A DNA stretch of 64,000 bases from Muribaculaceae bacterium (lineage in GTDB: Bacteria; Bacteroidota; Bacteroidia; Bacteroidales; Muribaculaceae). Positions 34,103-43,585 of this stretch are shown here, in pieces. Both the position numbers and the translations under genes were made by a program. Under the pieces are notes generated by a model. It searched no databases. It was given only the letters and a program-made list of their open reading frames with translations, and was not told the origin of the DNA. The stretch lies in NCBI GenBank assembly GCA_017621225.1, contig JAGATN010000037.1, positions 62,001-126,000 on the forward strand. The letters run 5' to 3'. Positions within the stretch are counted from its first letter, which is position 1. Every line of letters begins with the position of its first letter.

Positions 34103-35170
34103 ATGAAATATCTTAATATCAAAAAAGCACTTGCCGCTTGGCAGAACATACAACCCCTATCTGAAAAAGACAGGGAAAGACTTAGCCGTCGTTTTACCGT
34201 AGATTTCAACTACAATAGCAATCATATCGAGGGCAACACGCTGACTTATGGACAGACAGAAATTCTGTTGCTATTCGGCAAGGTAATTGGAGAGGCTGAT
34301 GTGCGTGACGTGCAAGAAATGACAGCAAGCAATGTCGGCCTGCGAATGATGACAGAGGAAGCCGCCGTTAAAAATATGCCGTTGACGCAGAACTTCATAC
34401 GGACATTGCACAAGACCCTCATACGCGAGGATTACACCGTCTATCGCAGTTTGCCGGGTGGAGTGCAGACGAGCTACGTGATACACGCAGGGCAATATAA
34501 GACACGCCCCAACAGCGTAATCACAAGATACGGTGACAGATTCGAGTATGCCTCGCCGGAGGAAACGCCCGGACTCATGATTGACTTGGTCGACTGGTAC
34601 AATGCTGCCGAACAGGAGGGGAAACTATCACCCGTTGAGTTGGCTGCGTTGTTCCACTACCGATATATACGCATACACCCCTTTGAAGACGGTAACGGAC
34701 GTATCGCAAGGCTAATGGTAAATTACATTCTAACACGCCACAACTATCCGATGATTGTAGTCCGCAGCCGCAAGAAAAGCGAATATCTTGAAGCGCTACA
34801 TCAGGCCGACCTCGAAGTAGGCCCTGTGCCAAGCGATGGCGCCCATGCCGACATCAACGAAATACGCCCATTCCTTAAATATTTCAACGAATTGGTCGCG
34901 ACTGAGGTATATAACGACGTGCTGTTTATAAGCGAGAAAAATGAAAATGTCTGGTGGTATGATGGCGAACGAATTTCATTCCGCTCACCAAACTACACCA
35001 AAATTCTGAACGCCATGCGAACACAGCCTTCACTTACACTCGCTGACATGAAAGAAGATACCGGCATCAGCATAACAGCCATCCAAAAACTGCTTGACCG
35101 GCTCATAGACAACAAATATGTGGAACGCGGCGAAAAGGATGGAAGTTGGAGAGTATTCCTGACACAATGA
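34103..35170 (+). CDS. Fic-domain protein (putative AMP transferase) with C-terminal winged helix
   Basis: 355 residues from the ATG at 34103. A GTG at 34079 is excluded because it overlaps the -7 element. The inhibitory motif S-N-H-I-E-G (residues 39-44) is N-terminal to the Fic core, making this a class II, self-inhibited Fic. The active loop is HPFEDGNGR (192-200) with the catalytic His192. The last 70 residues (TLADMKEDTGISITAIQKLLDRLIDNKYVERG) form a winged helix. Such proteins usually transfer AMP to a target protein; the target is unknown. No antitoxin gene is adjacent. Confidence 0.9.
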   Translation: MKYLNIKKALAAWQNIQPLSEKDRERLSRRFTVDFNYNSNHIEGNTLTYGQTEILLLFGKVIGEADVRDVQEMTASNVGLRMMTEEAAVKNMPLTQNFIRTLHKTLIREDYTVYRSLPGGVQTSYVIHAGQYKTRPNSVITRYGDRFEYASPEETPGLMIDLVDWYNAAEQEGKLSPVELAALFHYRYIRIHPFEDGNGRIARLMVNYILTRHNYPMIVVRSRKKSEYLEALHQADLEVGPVPSDGAHADINEIRPFLKYFNELVATEVYNDVLFISEKNENVWWYDGERISFRSPNYTKILNAMRTQPSLTLADMKEDTGISITAIQKLLDRLIDNKYVERGEKDGSWRVFLTQ

Positions 35171-35342
35171 GACCTACGAATAATTAGGCCGATTTATCGT
35201 CAATTCTTGGACTTGTTCCCCGGCGTCATCAAATTAATATTATAACCAAATGCAAGTCTATCGATGAAGTAAAAACTGCGGCTTTCAACCCGCTTTAGTT
35301 TGTTTTTTAACACCAAAATCCGTCAGGTTTAAAAAAATATGT

Positions 35343-35350
35343 TACCTTTG
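35343..35350 (+). promoter_or_regulatory. -7 element before psd
   Basis: TACCTTTG, 32 bp before the psd start, matches TAnnTTTG; no good -33 box at the right distance. Confidence 0.5.
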
Positions 35351-35382
35351 CATATTCATAACACAGATTCGAATCGTTCGTA

Positions 35383-36060
35383 ATGAAAGTAAAAATACAT
35401 CGTGAAGGCACTAACATATTGATCATATTGCTGTTAATACTTGCAGCGATCAATGCCACCGCATGGATGTTTATCCGTCCGGCCGCCATTCCGATATCTT
35501 TTTCCATCATATCGGCGATAATCTACTTGCTGATTCTCAACTTTTTCCGTTCGCCACGCCGTCACTTCAAAGGCAATCCCGACAACGTAGTGGTTAGTTC
35601 GGTCGACGGAAAGGTAGTGGCGCTCGAAGAAGTGTTCGAGGACGAGTGCCTGCATCGCAAGGCGATACAGCTGTCGGTGTTCATGACCATTTTCAATGTA
35701 CATGCCAATTGGTTTCCCATCGATGGCGAAGTAATTTCGGTGAAGCATCATTCCGGACGCTTTATGTCGGCCTATCTCCCGAAATCAAGCACCGAAAACG
35801 AACGTTCGTCAATACTCATTCGAGCCAAGAACGGTCAGGAAATTCTCGTGCGACAAATAGCCGGCGCCGTGGCTCGACGCATTGTAACGTATGCCGAACC
35901 GGGCGAAGAAGCTTCCATCGAAAACCATCTTGGATTCATCAAACTTGGGTCGAGAGTCGACATTTTCCTGCCGCTCGACTCTGATATATATGTAAAGATC
36001 GGCGACAAGACTACCGGTGGCATTACCGAAGTTGCTCGTCTGAAACCACAATCTGTTTGA
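35383..36060 (+). CDS. psd: Phosphatidylserine decarboxylase
   Basis: 225 residues, the short (archaeal-type) Psd. Two hydrophobic segments lie at about 11-28 and 35-53. Conserved stretches are FMTIFNVHANWFPIDG and the self-cleavage motif LGSRVDIFLP, where cutting between Gly189 and Ser190 would yield the pyruvoyl cofactor. It converts phosphatidylserine to phosphatidylethanolamine at the inner membrane. The next gene, pssA, begins 1 bp later, so the two steps are cotranscribed. Confidence 0.92.
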   Translation: MKVKIHREGTNILIILLLILAAINATAWMFIRPAAIPISFSIISAIIYLLILNFFRSPRRHFKGNPDNVVVSSVDGKVVALEEVFEDECLHRKAIQLSVFMTIFNVHANWFPIDGEVISVKHHSGRFMSAYLPKSSTENERSSILIRAKNGQEILVRQIAGAVARRIVTYAEPGEEASIENHLGFIKLGSRVDIFLPLDSDIYVKIGDKTTGGITEVARLKPQSV

Positions 36061-36061
36061 T

Positions 36062-36775
36062 ATGTTACGTAGCTTAAAAGCATACATTCCAAACACCATC
36101 ACATGTATGAACATGCTCTCAGGAGCCATTGCATGTGTATTGTCTTTTCACTATTCCGAATCATTCGGCTCATTGCTTGGATATCAATGGGCATTCATAT
36201 TCATCGGCGCGGCCGCCATTTTCGACTTTTGCGACGGCGCGGCGGCGCGACTGCTGAAGGCTTATTCCGATATGGGCAAGGAACTCGATTCCTTATCCGA
36301 CCTGATAAGCTTCGGCCTTGCTCCGGCCCTGCTGATGTTTAACACCATCAACTACTTCAACGGCAACGTTGACGCGCTCACGCCTTGGGCGTTTGCCGCG
36401 CTCTACATAGTAGTGATTGGAGGGCTGCGTCTGGCCAAATTCAATGTCGACGACAGGCAGACCACCTCGTTCATAGGCCTCCCCATACCGGCCAACGCCA
36501 TTTTCTGGATAGGAACGATGGCCTGGATGCACGCGCACGGCTACATAGGCAACATCCCCACCCTGCTGCTTATATTCATAGTAGCATCGCTGATGGTCAG
36601 CCGTATGCGCATGTTCTCCCTGAAATTCAAGAATTTCGAATGGCGCGAAAACTTCCGACGCTACGTCATAATCGGTGCGGCAATACTGTTTGTAATTACC
36701 GAAGGCGTGCCAGGCCTCGCGTGGACAATAATACTCTACATACTCATTTCGGCCGTAGCGCGCAAAGAGGCTTGA
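36062..36775 (+). CDS. pssA: CDP-diacylglycerol-serine O-phosphatidyltransferase
   Basis: 237 residues with about seven membrane helices. The CDP-alcohol phosphotransferase motif is complete: DGAAARLLKAYSDMGKELDSLSD (D-G-x2-A-R-x8-G-x3-D-x3-D). It makes phosphatidylserine, the substrate of Psd. It sits directly after psd. The family type is the Bacillus/archaea-like PssA, common in Bacteroidetes. Confidence 0.92.
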   Translation: MLRSLKAYIPNTITCMNMLSGAIACVLSFHYSESFGSLLGYQWAFIFIGAAAIFDFCDGAAARLLKAYSDMGKELDSLSDLISFGLAPALLMFNTINYFNGNVDALTPWAFAALYIVVIGGLRLAKFNVDDRQTTSFIGLPIPANAIFWIGTMAWMHAHGYIGNIPTLLLIFIVASLMVSRMRMFSLKFKNFEWRENFRRYVIIGAAILFVITEGVPGLAWTIILYILISAVARKEA

Positions 36776-36864
36776 CCGCTCGGCCCCGATCATTGCCATA
36801 CAACATTTAACGGCATCGATCGTTGTTATTTAATATGCATAACAACCTTTCTCTCTAACTAAAA

Positions 36865-37215
36865 ATGTCATTTTTTCTACTTATATTACTATTCCTGATA
36901 GGCGTCATAGTATGGCCCATGATTAAATTGGCCACTACCGTCCACAGTTATCAGAAAAACGTTCGCAATGCTTTCAGGTCGATGAACGACGAAGCTGAGC
37001 GTCAACGCAACCGAAATTATGCCGAAAATCGTCGTGGCGGATGGACTCGCCCGCAAACCAAAAAGAAAAAGATAACCAACGATATGGGCGAATACGTGGA
37101 ATGGGAAGAAGTTTCCGTCACCGAATCGACCGAAACAACCACGAGCGGCAACGAAAGCGCCAAAACATATACGCGCGAAGAACAGGTCACCGACGTGAAA
37201 TGGGAAGACATCTGA
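36865..37215 (+). CDS. DUF4834 family membrane-anchored protein
   Basis: 116 residues: one N-terminal membrane helix (FFLLILLFLIGVIVWPMI), then a charged, probably disordered cytoplasmic tail ending EEQVTDVKWEDI. The family is Bacteroidetes-specific and has no function. The linkage with psd-pssA and yjbR is commonly seen in the phylum. Confidence 0.8.
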   Translation: MSFFLLILLFLIGVIVWPMIKLATTVHSYQKNVRNAFRSMNDEAERQRNRNYAENRRGGWTRPQTKKKKITNDMGEYVEWEEVSVTESTETTTSGNESAKTYTREEQVTDVKWEDI

Positions 37216-37219
37216 CGCC

Positions 37220-37584
37220 ATGAACTGCGAAGAAGCATATGCATATCTGACGACTTTGCCGCACGCCGAGGCCACATTTCCGTTCGACGACGTTTCGCTC
37301 GTGATGAAAGTAGGCGGCAAGATGTTTGCGCTCCTCCCTCTCGACGCCCCCGACGGGATAACGTTGAAATGCGATCCGGAGAGGGCCATAGAGCTTCGCG
37401 AACGATACGCCTCAGTAAAGCCGGCCTGGCATTTCAACAAAAAGCACTGGAACACGGTGTTTTTCGCCCCCCGGTGCTTACCGACGAGCAGATACGCCAA
37501 CTCATCGACCACTCTTACCGGCTGGTGGTGGCAAAACTGCCCAAAGCCGTGCGCAGCCGGATTGACGATTTAGAGGTCGTTTAA
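37220..37584 (+). pseudogene. MmcQ/YjbR-family gene with frameshift
   Basis: The first frame encodes a normal YjbR N-terminus (TLPHAEATFPFDDVSLVMKVGGKMFALL...KKHWNTVFF) and then loses similarity. The family C-terminus (LTDEQIRQLIDHSYRLVVAKLP) continues in the next frame. The switch falls at a C6 tract (37467-37472); one more C would restore a single frame of about 121 residues. It may be a real mutation, a sequencing error at a homopolymer, phase variation or slippage. The family is a CyaY-like fold sometimes called DNA-binding. Confidence 0.8.
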
Positions 37585-37614
37585 CCACATCTCCGAAACA
37601 ACATTTTTTGAACT

Positions 37615-38289
37615 ATGTACTACATCGAATCGCTATATCGGTTTTTTGAAGAAATATCGCGAAACAACAATCGCGAATGGTTTGCCGCAAACAAACATCG
37701 CTACGACGACCTGCGCCAACAATGGATGGCCGACCTCGACCGCCTGACATCGCACATGGCATCGTGGGAGCCCGACCTCGCCGGTCAGAATGCCAAGTCA
37801 GCGGCCTATCGGTTCTACCGCGACACTCGTTTCTCGCCCGACAAATCGCCCTATAAGCATTATTTCGCGGCCGCCATAAGCGCATATGGCCGAAAGTCGC
37901 AGCACGCCGCATACTACTTACAGATGGGTCTGCCTACATCGTATGGCGACTCCGGGCTCTACGGAGGCCTCTGGTGCCCCGACAGCAAGACGCTCAACAA
38001 GGTGCGACGCGCCATAGTCGACAACATCGAAGAATTCGAATCGATAATACACTCCGACCCGATGAAACGCCTGTACCCCGAATGGGTAGGCGAGGCGCTG
38101 AAAACGGTGCCGAAAGGATGGGATCGAAACCACCCGAACGCAGATTTGCTCCGGTTAAAGGATTACGGCAAATACCACCATTGCGACGAGCGATTTTTCC
38201 TCGACCCTTCGTGGCCCGAGCGCGCTTCCGAATTGTTCAGAGTGTTGAAGCCCCTCAACGACTTCCTCAACTACTCAATCGACGAGTAA
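37615..38289 (+). CDS. DUF2461 family protein
   Basis: 224 residues. The family signature is clear: FFEEISRNNNREWFAANKHRYDD at the start, then YRDTRFSPDKSPYKHYFAA and GLYGGLWCPDSKTLNKVRRAI. The function is unknown. It starts 30 bp after the YjbR-like gene and is likely the last gene of this cluster; it converges on the sialate operon with a 7-bp gap. Confidence 0.85.
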   Translation: MYYIESLYRFFEEISRNNNREWFAANKHRYDDLRQQWMADLDRLTSHMASWEPDLAGQNAKSAAYRFYRDTRFSPDKSPYKHYFAAAISAYGRKSQHAAYYLQMGLPTSYGDSGLYGGLWCPDSKTLNKVRRAIVDNIEEFESIIHSDPMKRLYPEWVGEALKTVPKGWDRNHPNADLLRLKDYGKYHHCDERFFLDPSWPERASELFRVLKPLNDFLNYSIDE

Positions 38290-38296
38290 TCGGGGG

Positions 38297-41200
38297 TCAG
38301 TCAACCGACACCACCGATACCTTGGGCGTACGTATGCGAGGCTTCAGTTCGCCCCCTATCACATATACCTTATTGCCCAAAACGGCCAGTGCTACTCCGG
38401 CGCGCGCAAATTCGCTGCCCGAAGCAATCACGCTCCATTTCTTTTCCGACGGATCAAACAGCAGAACGTCGCCGTTAAAACGATACCATTCGATGGGATG
38501 CGACAGATAGTCGGGCTGCTGATTCTGCAGTGCGCTCAGAAACACATCTTTGTTCACTCCGCCCACCACGAGTATTCGTCCGTCGGCGAGAGTCGAAGCC
38601 ATGCCTCCACCCACCGAGAGGTCGTCGCCCGATGCCGCGAGCGGTCCGGCGATGTTACGCCATTTGTTTGACTTCACGTCATATTCGCAACCGCCGAGTT
38701 CGAGCGTGGCCGGCTTGTCGGCTGTTTTTCCGGCAAATCCGCCCCACAGATAAATCTTATTGCCCGAAGCGGCCATCACAGGCTGCACGCGATTGTTTCC
38801 GGGTATGTCGCGAAGCCGTTTCCATCCCTCCTCGCACTTGTCAAGGTCAAGGCATATCAAAACGTTCGACGGCGCGCCGTCAACGTTTCCTCCCGCCAGA
38901 TATATCTTACGACCCAAAGCGCAGCAAGCCATATTGTCCATCGTGAAAGGAAGCGAAGGCAGCGGCGTGATCACCGCCTTGCCGTCGGTCACTCTGAGCT
39001 GCCACGCTTCGGAGAGCGCGCCGCTGTCCGAAACGCCACCCGCCATTATCATGGTGCCGTCGGCGGTCACTGCCGACGCCCCATAGGCCATGGGCTGAGG
39101 CAAACGGCCTATCAGTGTCCGCTCATATCCGCCGTCACTGCCGGGAGTCAGCTCATATATGCCCGAATAAAACTTCTTCTTACTGTCGCTGCCGAGCGGA
39201 TTGACCGGGAAATTGCAACCGCCGGCCATTATCACCTTGCCGCCAACGCCACCGGCAAAGCAAGCCGAAACGCCCGATTCTATTCCTCGATCGTCAAATG
39301 ACGGTTCTTCAGCTTCAATCTTAAACGTCGACGCGGGCAAGCCATCCTCGTTCACCAGATTGGCCCGCGTAAAAGGCTGCCATGCATATCGCACGCAGCA
39401 AGGATTGTCAACCTTCATATTACGTACTATTATTTCATTATTTTCCACGGTAGCCTCCGCCGGATAATACAATCCGTCTATCCGGGCCACCTCAAACGTT
39501 CGCAACGCACCTCCATCAGAGGCATGCATTCCGTTCCCGTTGGCCATGCTTATCCTTATGGCATTGCCATCTCTCACGGCCTTCATCGGAACCGGCCCCG
39601 ACGATGCCACGTTGCCGAATCCATACAATTTGTTCAATGCTATGCGCCCCAGGCGCTCCCCTACGGGCTTTTTGTTGCGCGGATGCACGTCAAGCGAGTC
39701 GCCATAATCATGCGTCACGGCCATCTCCACACCCTCGTATCGGTCGGCCAGACGGCGCTGGCTGTCGCGGAACTGTGGCCACGACGGTCTGTTCAGCGAA
39801 CTGAGCTGCGCAAAGTAAAAAGGCAGCTCCGCATTGTCGAAATAGTTGCGCCAGCTCTCAATCAACAGGCCAAACAAAGCTTCGTGCACCTCTATGTTGT
39901 GAGCATTCGACTCGCCCTGGTACCATATTACGCCGGCTATGGGATAGTGCCCCAACGGACGTATGCCCGATGCAAAGAGATAGCTCGGCTCATACGGATG
40001 ACGCTGGCCGGCAGCAGTGCCCGAATTTTCGGCAGCGCGCCGTTGCGCCCACGGCTGCACGTAATCGTTGCCTCGCCAATTAAGCAATATTTCGGGCAAT
40101 CCGTGCTCAAGCGTCTCCACGTCGATCCACGATTCGGTTCCCGAACCGCCAACGGCATTGCATATCACCCCTATCGGAACGTTGGGCAGGCTGTCGCGAA
40201 GCATCTTGCCGAAATAGTAGGCTATGGCCGAAAATCTCGAGGCCGAAGCGCTGTCGCACTTTTGCCAGTGCGTCGGAACGAAATAGTCCAAATTGTTAAC
40301 GGCTTCGAGAGCCTCGTCAGGCCATTTGCGGCCATCGGTTATGTAACGCGCCTTCATGTCATACAGGCGCAACATATTGTCGGCATCTATCTTATGGCGC
40401 GGCACCGAGTTGCTAAGCCTGAACTCCATATTCGATTGTCCGCTTGCAAGCCAAACTTCACCTACGGCCACATCGTCAATGCGCACGGTTTCGGTGCCGT
40501 CGGTAACGGTAAGCTCATATCCGGTGCCCTCCGTCATTGCAGGCAGGGTAATTGTCCAGTCGCCGCGATTGTCGGCAACCGAGCTGCCCGAATTTTCGCC
40601 TATCTTGGCGCGCACCGTCACTCCGGCATTGGCCTTTCCATTTATCGTTATCGGCTTGTTGCGCTGAATCACCATTCCCGGTTGATAAATGGCCGGGAGC
40701 CGCAATCCTCCGTAATCGCCGGTAATGCCACTATATGCCGTTCTGGCAAGTATTTCAGCCCCTTTCACGTCGGGATGTATGGCATCAGGCATCAGATTGC
40801 TGTGGTCGCGCAAGGCAGCGCCGAAATCTATCACTTCCGAGCCGGTGGCCTCCGCCACGCGTTCAATGGCCTGTTGCGCCTCGTCGCGCCAGTCGCGGGT
40901 GCCCGATTTGAATCTGTGATGCGACGCTCCGAGCGGAGTAAGCCTCGACAATATCACCCTCACATCGGGATTGACGGCACGAAACGTATCCACGAGAGCC
41001 ACGTAGTCGCTCACGAAACGGTCATTGTAGTTTGGCCAGTTGCGCGGATCCGTATCGTTGACACCGAGGTGTATCACCACTATGTCGGGTTTGTATGACA
41101 GCGCCGACGAATACTCCGGCTGATCGACATACGGAAAATGACCGGCTCTTAGGAGCGTTGCGCGCGAACGCCCGAAATTGCGCACCTCATACCCGTCGCC

Positions 41201-41398
41201 GAGCATGCGCTGCAATTGCGACGGATAACAGTTCACCTCCCTGTCAGGCAACAGATAACCGTAAGTAATGCTGTTACCCACGCAAGCCACCTTTATGGGC
41301 TTGACGGCATACGCGGCCACTACCGTAACCGCCGCCATCAATGCCGCCAGGCTCACGCGCCACGGCATCGCCAATACCTTAAAGCCTTTTGTCATCAA
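38297..41398 (-). CDS. Three-domain GDSL / sialate O-acetylesterase / NanM-like mutarotase fusion
   Basis: 1033 residues with an N-terminal hydrophobic signal, so periplasmic. Domain 1 (about 33-225) is a GDSL esterase (VGNSITYG, HLGVNDTD, DAIHPDV). Domain 2 (about 230-650) is a sialate O-acetylesterase (EVWLASGQSNMEF, VGGSGTESWI, VIWYQGESNAHN). Domain 3 (about 690-1033) is a Kelch-like cyclically permuted mutarotase (MAGGCNFPVNP, IMAGGVSDSG, YLWGGFAG, VIGGEL) related to NanM. It would remove O-acetyl groups and speed anomer conversion of sialic acid. Its start overlaps the nanE stop by 4 bp, giving coupled translation. Confidence 0.88.
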   Translation of the reverse strand: MMTKGFKVLAMPWRVSLAALMAAVTVVAAYAVKPIKVACVGNSITYGYLLPDREVNCYPSQLQRMLGDGYEVRNFGRSRATLLRAGHFPYVDQPEYSSALSYKPDIVVIHLGVNDTDPRNWPNYNDRFVSDYVALVDTFRAVNPDVRVILSRLTPLGASHHRFKSGTRDWRDEAQQAIERVAEATGSEVIDFGAALRDHSNLMPDAIHPDVKGAEILARTAYSGITGDYGGLRLPAIYQPGMVIQRNKPITINGKANAGVTVRAKIGENSGSSVADNRGDWTITLPAMTEGTGYELTVTDGTETVRIDDVAVGEVWLASGQSNMEFRLSNSVPRHKIDADNMLRLYDMKARYITDGRKWPDEALEAVNNLDYFVPTHWQKCDSASASRFSAIAYYFGKMLRDSLPNVPIGVICNAVGGSGTESWIDVETLEHGLPEILLNWRGNDYVQPWAQRRAAENSGTAAGQRHPYEPSYLFASGIRPLGHYPIAGVIWYQGESNAHNIEVHEALFGLLIESWRNYFDNAELPFYFAQLSSLNRPSWPQFRDSQRRLADRYEGVEMAVTHDYGDSLDVHPRNKKPVGERLGRIALNKLYGFGNVASSGPVPMKAVRDGNAIRISMANGNGMHASDGGALRTFEVARIDGLYYPAEATVENNEIIVRNMKVDNPCCVRYAWQPFTRANLVNEDGLPASTFKIEAEEPSFDDRGIESGVSACFAGGVGGKVIMAGGCNFPVNPLGSDSKKKFYSGIYELTPGSDGGYERTLIGRLPQPMAYGASAVTADGTMIMAGGVSDSGALSEAWQLRVTDGKAVITPLPSLPFTMDNMACCALGRKIYLAGGNVDGAPSNVLICLDLDKCEEGWKRLRDIPGNNRVQPVMAASGNKIYLWGGFAGKTADKPATLELGGCEYDVKSNKWRNIAGPLAASGDDLSVGGGMASTLADGRILVVGGVNKDVFLSALQNQQPDYLSHPIEWYRFNGDVLLFDPSEKKWSVIASGSEFARAGVALAVLGNKVYVIGGELKPRIRTPKVSVVSVD

Positions 41399-42588
41399 AG
41401 TTTTTTAGCTATTATGTCACCGAGCAGCATATGGCTCTTGACCATCATGCGCGGTATGTGAAACGGGCCTTTGAATATGTTGCCTTTGGCCATCTGGGCC
41501 ACCGAACCGTCGCGATGCAGATAGCCGAACCATTCGCCATACACCGGATCCGACAGATACTCATAAGCCCACTCGTTGACGAGCCTGTGCATTTCGAGAT
41601 ATTTCGGATCATCGGTAAGATCGTAGGCATACAGAGTGGCTATGATAGCTTCGGTCTGAGGCCACCAGAACTTCATGTCCTGCGAATAATCCTGTGGCGG
41701 GAAATGCTTGCAGTCGCGGAAATTTATTATGCCGCCATACTCGTTATCCCAGCCCCAGTTCCATGACCATTCGAGTATTTTTATGCCCATCTCAATCAGA
41801 TCCTTGTCGCCACGGTGCTTTCCTTCTTCAAGTATGAACCACGCCGTCTCTATGCAATGACCCGGATTTATCACTCGCCCGTTGCACGTATCAATGAGCT
41901 TGCCGTCGGGGGTAACCATTTCAAGCACGGCCTCGAATTCGGGATGCATGAAATAATTTTTTATGGCATAAAGCGACCGGTCGATCTGTTCGGTAAGCGA
42001 CTCATCGTCAATCGCCGCGCGTATGCGCGAAGCCGTATTGATCAATATCATGGTTATGGAGTGGCCTATGGCCTGCTGCGTGGGCAGATATTTCTGCTCC
42101 AGCAATCCCGGCGTGGAGATGAAGCGCTGTATATCCTTGAACAGGCGCAACGCCTTTTCGGCATATTCGCGCAAGCCGGTAGCTATGGAATATTCCGACA
42201 TGGCTATCGCCGCAAAGCATTCCGAAAACACGTAACGGCGCTTGCGCAGCGGTTGGCCCGTAGCGGTCACTTCGAAATACATACGTCCGTCCGTATCGAA
42301 GCAATGCGCTTCGATGAAATCCAGACAGCTCTTTGCCATCTCGAGATATTCGGGGCGTTTTTCGACATTGTTGTATGCAAACGAATAAACGAAGGCACAA
42401 CGGCCCTGAAACCATACCGATTTGGTCGAATCCATCAGTTTGCCTTCGCGGTCAACGCACGTGTACACGCCGCCGTTCTCGCGGTCGAGGCCGAATTTGA
42501 GCCAGAACGGCAGTATGTCGCCGGTCAAATCCTTGCGATAACGTTCGTGCCACTCTTTAAGATAGCTCATCGTATCGAGATTCCACAT
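41395..42588 (-). CDS. nanE: N-acylglucosamine 2-epimerase family (ManNAc to GlcNAc)
   Basis: 397 residues, an (alpha/alpha)6-barrel of the AGE/RenBP family (GVYTCVDREGKLMDSTKSVWFQGRCAFVYS; NPGHCIETAWFILE; WWPQTEAIIA). In Bacteroides this enzyme replaces the NanE/NanK route of E. coli and makes GlcNAc from ManNAc. It follows the lyase by 42 bp. A second Met (42570, MSYLKEW) may be the real start. Confidence 0.88.
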   Translation of the reverse strand: MWNLDTMSYLKEWHERYRKDLTGDILPFWLKFGLDRENGGVYTCVDREGKLMDSTKSVWFQGRCAFVYSFAYNNVEKRPEYLEMAKSCLDFIEAHCFDTDGRMYFEVTATGQPLRKRRYVFSECFAAIAMSEYSIATGLREYAEKALRLFKDIQRFISTPGLLEQKYLPTQQAIGHSITMILINTASRIRAAIDDESLTEQIDRSLYAIKNYFMHPEFEAVLEMVTPDGKLIDTCNGRVINPGHCIETAWFILEEGKHRGDKDLIEMGIKILEWSWNWGWDNEYGGIINFRDCKHFPPQDYSQDMKFWWPQTEAIIATLYAYDLTDDPKYLEMHRLVNEWAYEYLSDPVYGEWFGYLHRDGSVAQMAKGNIFKGPFHIPRMMVKSHMLLGDIIAKKL

Positions 42589-42630
42589 ATCATCTACTTT
42601 TAACGGGTGAATGTCTGTTTATCTATTTTT

Positions 42631-43548
42631 TCAAAGCTGATTGCAGCGTTCAAAGAAACCGATGGCTTCCAGTTCGCGCTTCATTGCGGCTTCTTCCTCG
42701 TCGGTAAGATTCTGGAACGGCGTGCGGTTTTTACCCATGTCAAGGCCTATGAGCTTCATTATTCGCTTGCCGCCCACTATGTTGCCGCGATAACGGCATA
42801 TCACGTTTATTACATCCTGTGCAAAATTCTGATGCTCACGAGCGCCTTCGAGGTCGCCGCGCTTCCAGCAATCTATTATGGCGGTCAGTTCGCGTCCGTT
42901 GTAATTGGTGGTTCCGCCTATTCCTCCGCGCGCGCCACCCATCGCAAGCGACGGCAGTATGGTTTCATCCTGTCCGTGAAGCATGTCGTACTTGCCGTTT
43001 TTGTACAGGCGGCACTGATTGTACTCATAGATGCTCTCAAACGTATATTTTATTCCGGCAAAGTTGTCGACCCTTCCGTCCACGGCCTCAAGCAGCTTCA
43101 CCATGGGCAGGTAAGCACCGTTGAATGCCGGGATGTGGTAATAATAGAACGGTAGCTCGGGCGCGCCGGCTGCAATCTCCTCGATATATTTCACGAGCTC
43201 CTCCACGCGGCCTATTTTCGGGAATGGAGGCGCCATGGCACCGATGCCCCATGCGCCCAGTTCGGCAGCGTGGCGTGCCAGTTCGCGGCTCGATTTCACG
43301 CAGCAACTCCCCACGTGCACTATCACCTTGAAGTCCTTGTTGGCATATTTCACCCATTCTTCGGCCAGTCGCTTGCGTTCGTCGTCGGTGAGCATGTAGC
43401 CCTCGCCCGACGAGCCGTTTATGAACACGCCTTTAAGGCCGTTTTTCTTCAACATTGCGGCATAAGGCGCAATCATGTCGTAATTTACTTCACCGGCTTC
43501 GTTAAACGGAGTAAACGGTGCATCTATCAAGCCCTCTATTTTTTCCAT
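42631..43548 (-). CDS. nanA: N-acetylneuraminate lyase
   Basis: 305 residues from the ATG at 43548. A longer frame from 43596 would overlap the transporter gene and adds non-conserved residues. The DHDPS-type barrel shows GSSGEGYMLTDDER, FYYYHIP (Tyr137) and FAGIKYT with the Schiff-base Lys167, matching NanA. It splits N-acetylneuraminate into ManNAc and pyruvate. Second gene of the operon. Confidence 0.9.
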   Translation of the reverse strand: MEKIEGLIDAPFTPFNEAGEVNYDMIAPYAAMLKKNGLKGVFINGSSGEGYMLTDDERKRLAEEWVKYANKDFKVIVHVGSCCVKSSRELARHAAELGAWGIGAMAPPFPKIGRVEELVKYIEEIAAGAPELPFYYYHIPAFNGAYLPMVKLLEAVDGRVDNFAGIKYTFESIYEYNQCRLYKNGKYDMLHGQDETILPSLAMGGARGGIGGTTNYNGRELTAIIDCWKRGDLEGAREHQNFAQDVINVICRYRGNIVGGKRIMKLIGLDMGKNRTPFQNLTDEEEAAMKRELEAIGFFERCNQL

Positions 43549-43585
43549 AATATATTCTGTTTTCAAATAAGCATTAATTTCATTG

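Noticed and set aside
39524-41098. 524-codon plus-strand frame opposite the sialate esterase fusion
   Set aside because: It mirrors a strongly supported gene with three known domains; the translation has no family features and the skewed composition expected of an antisense shadow.
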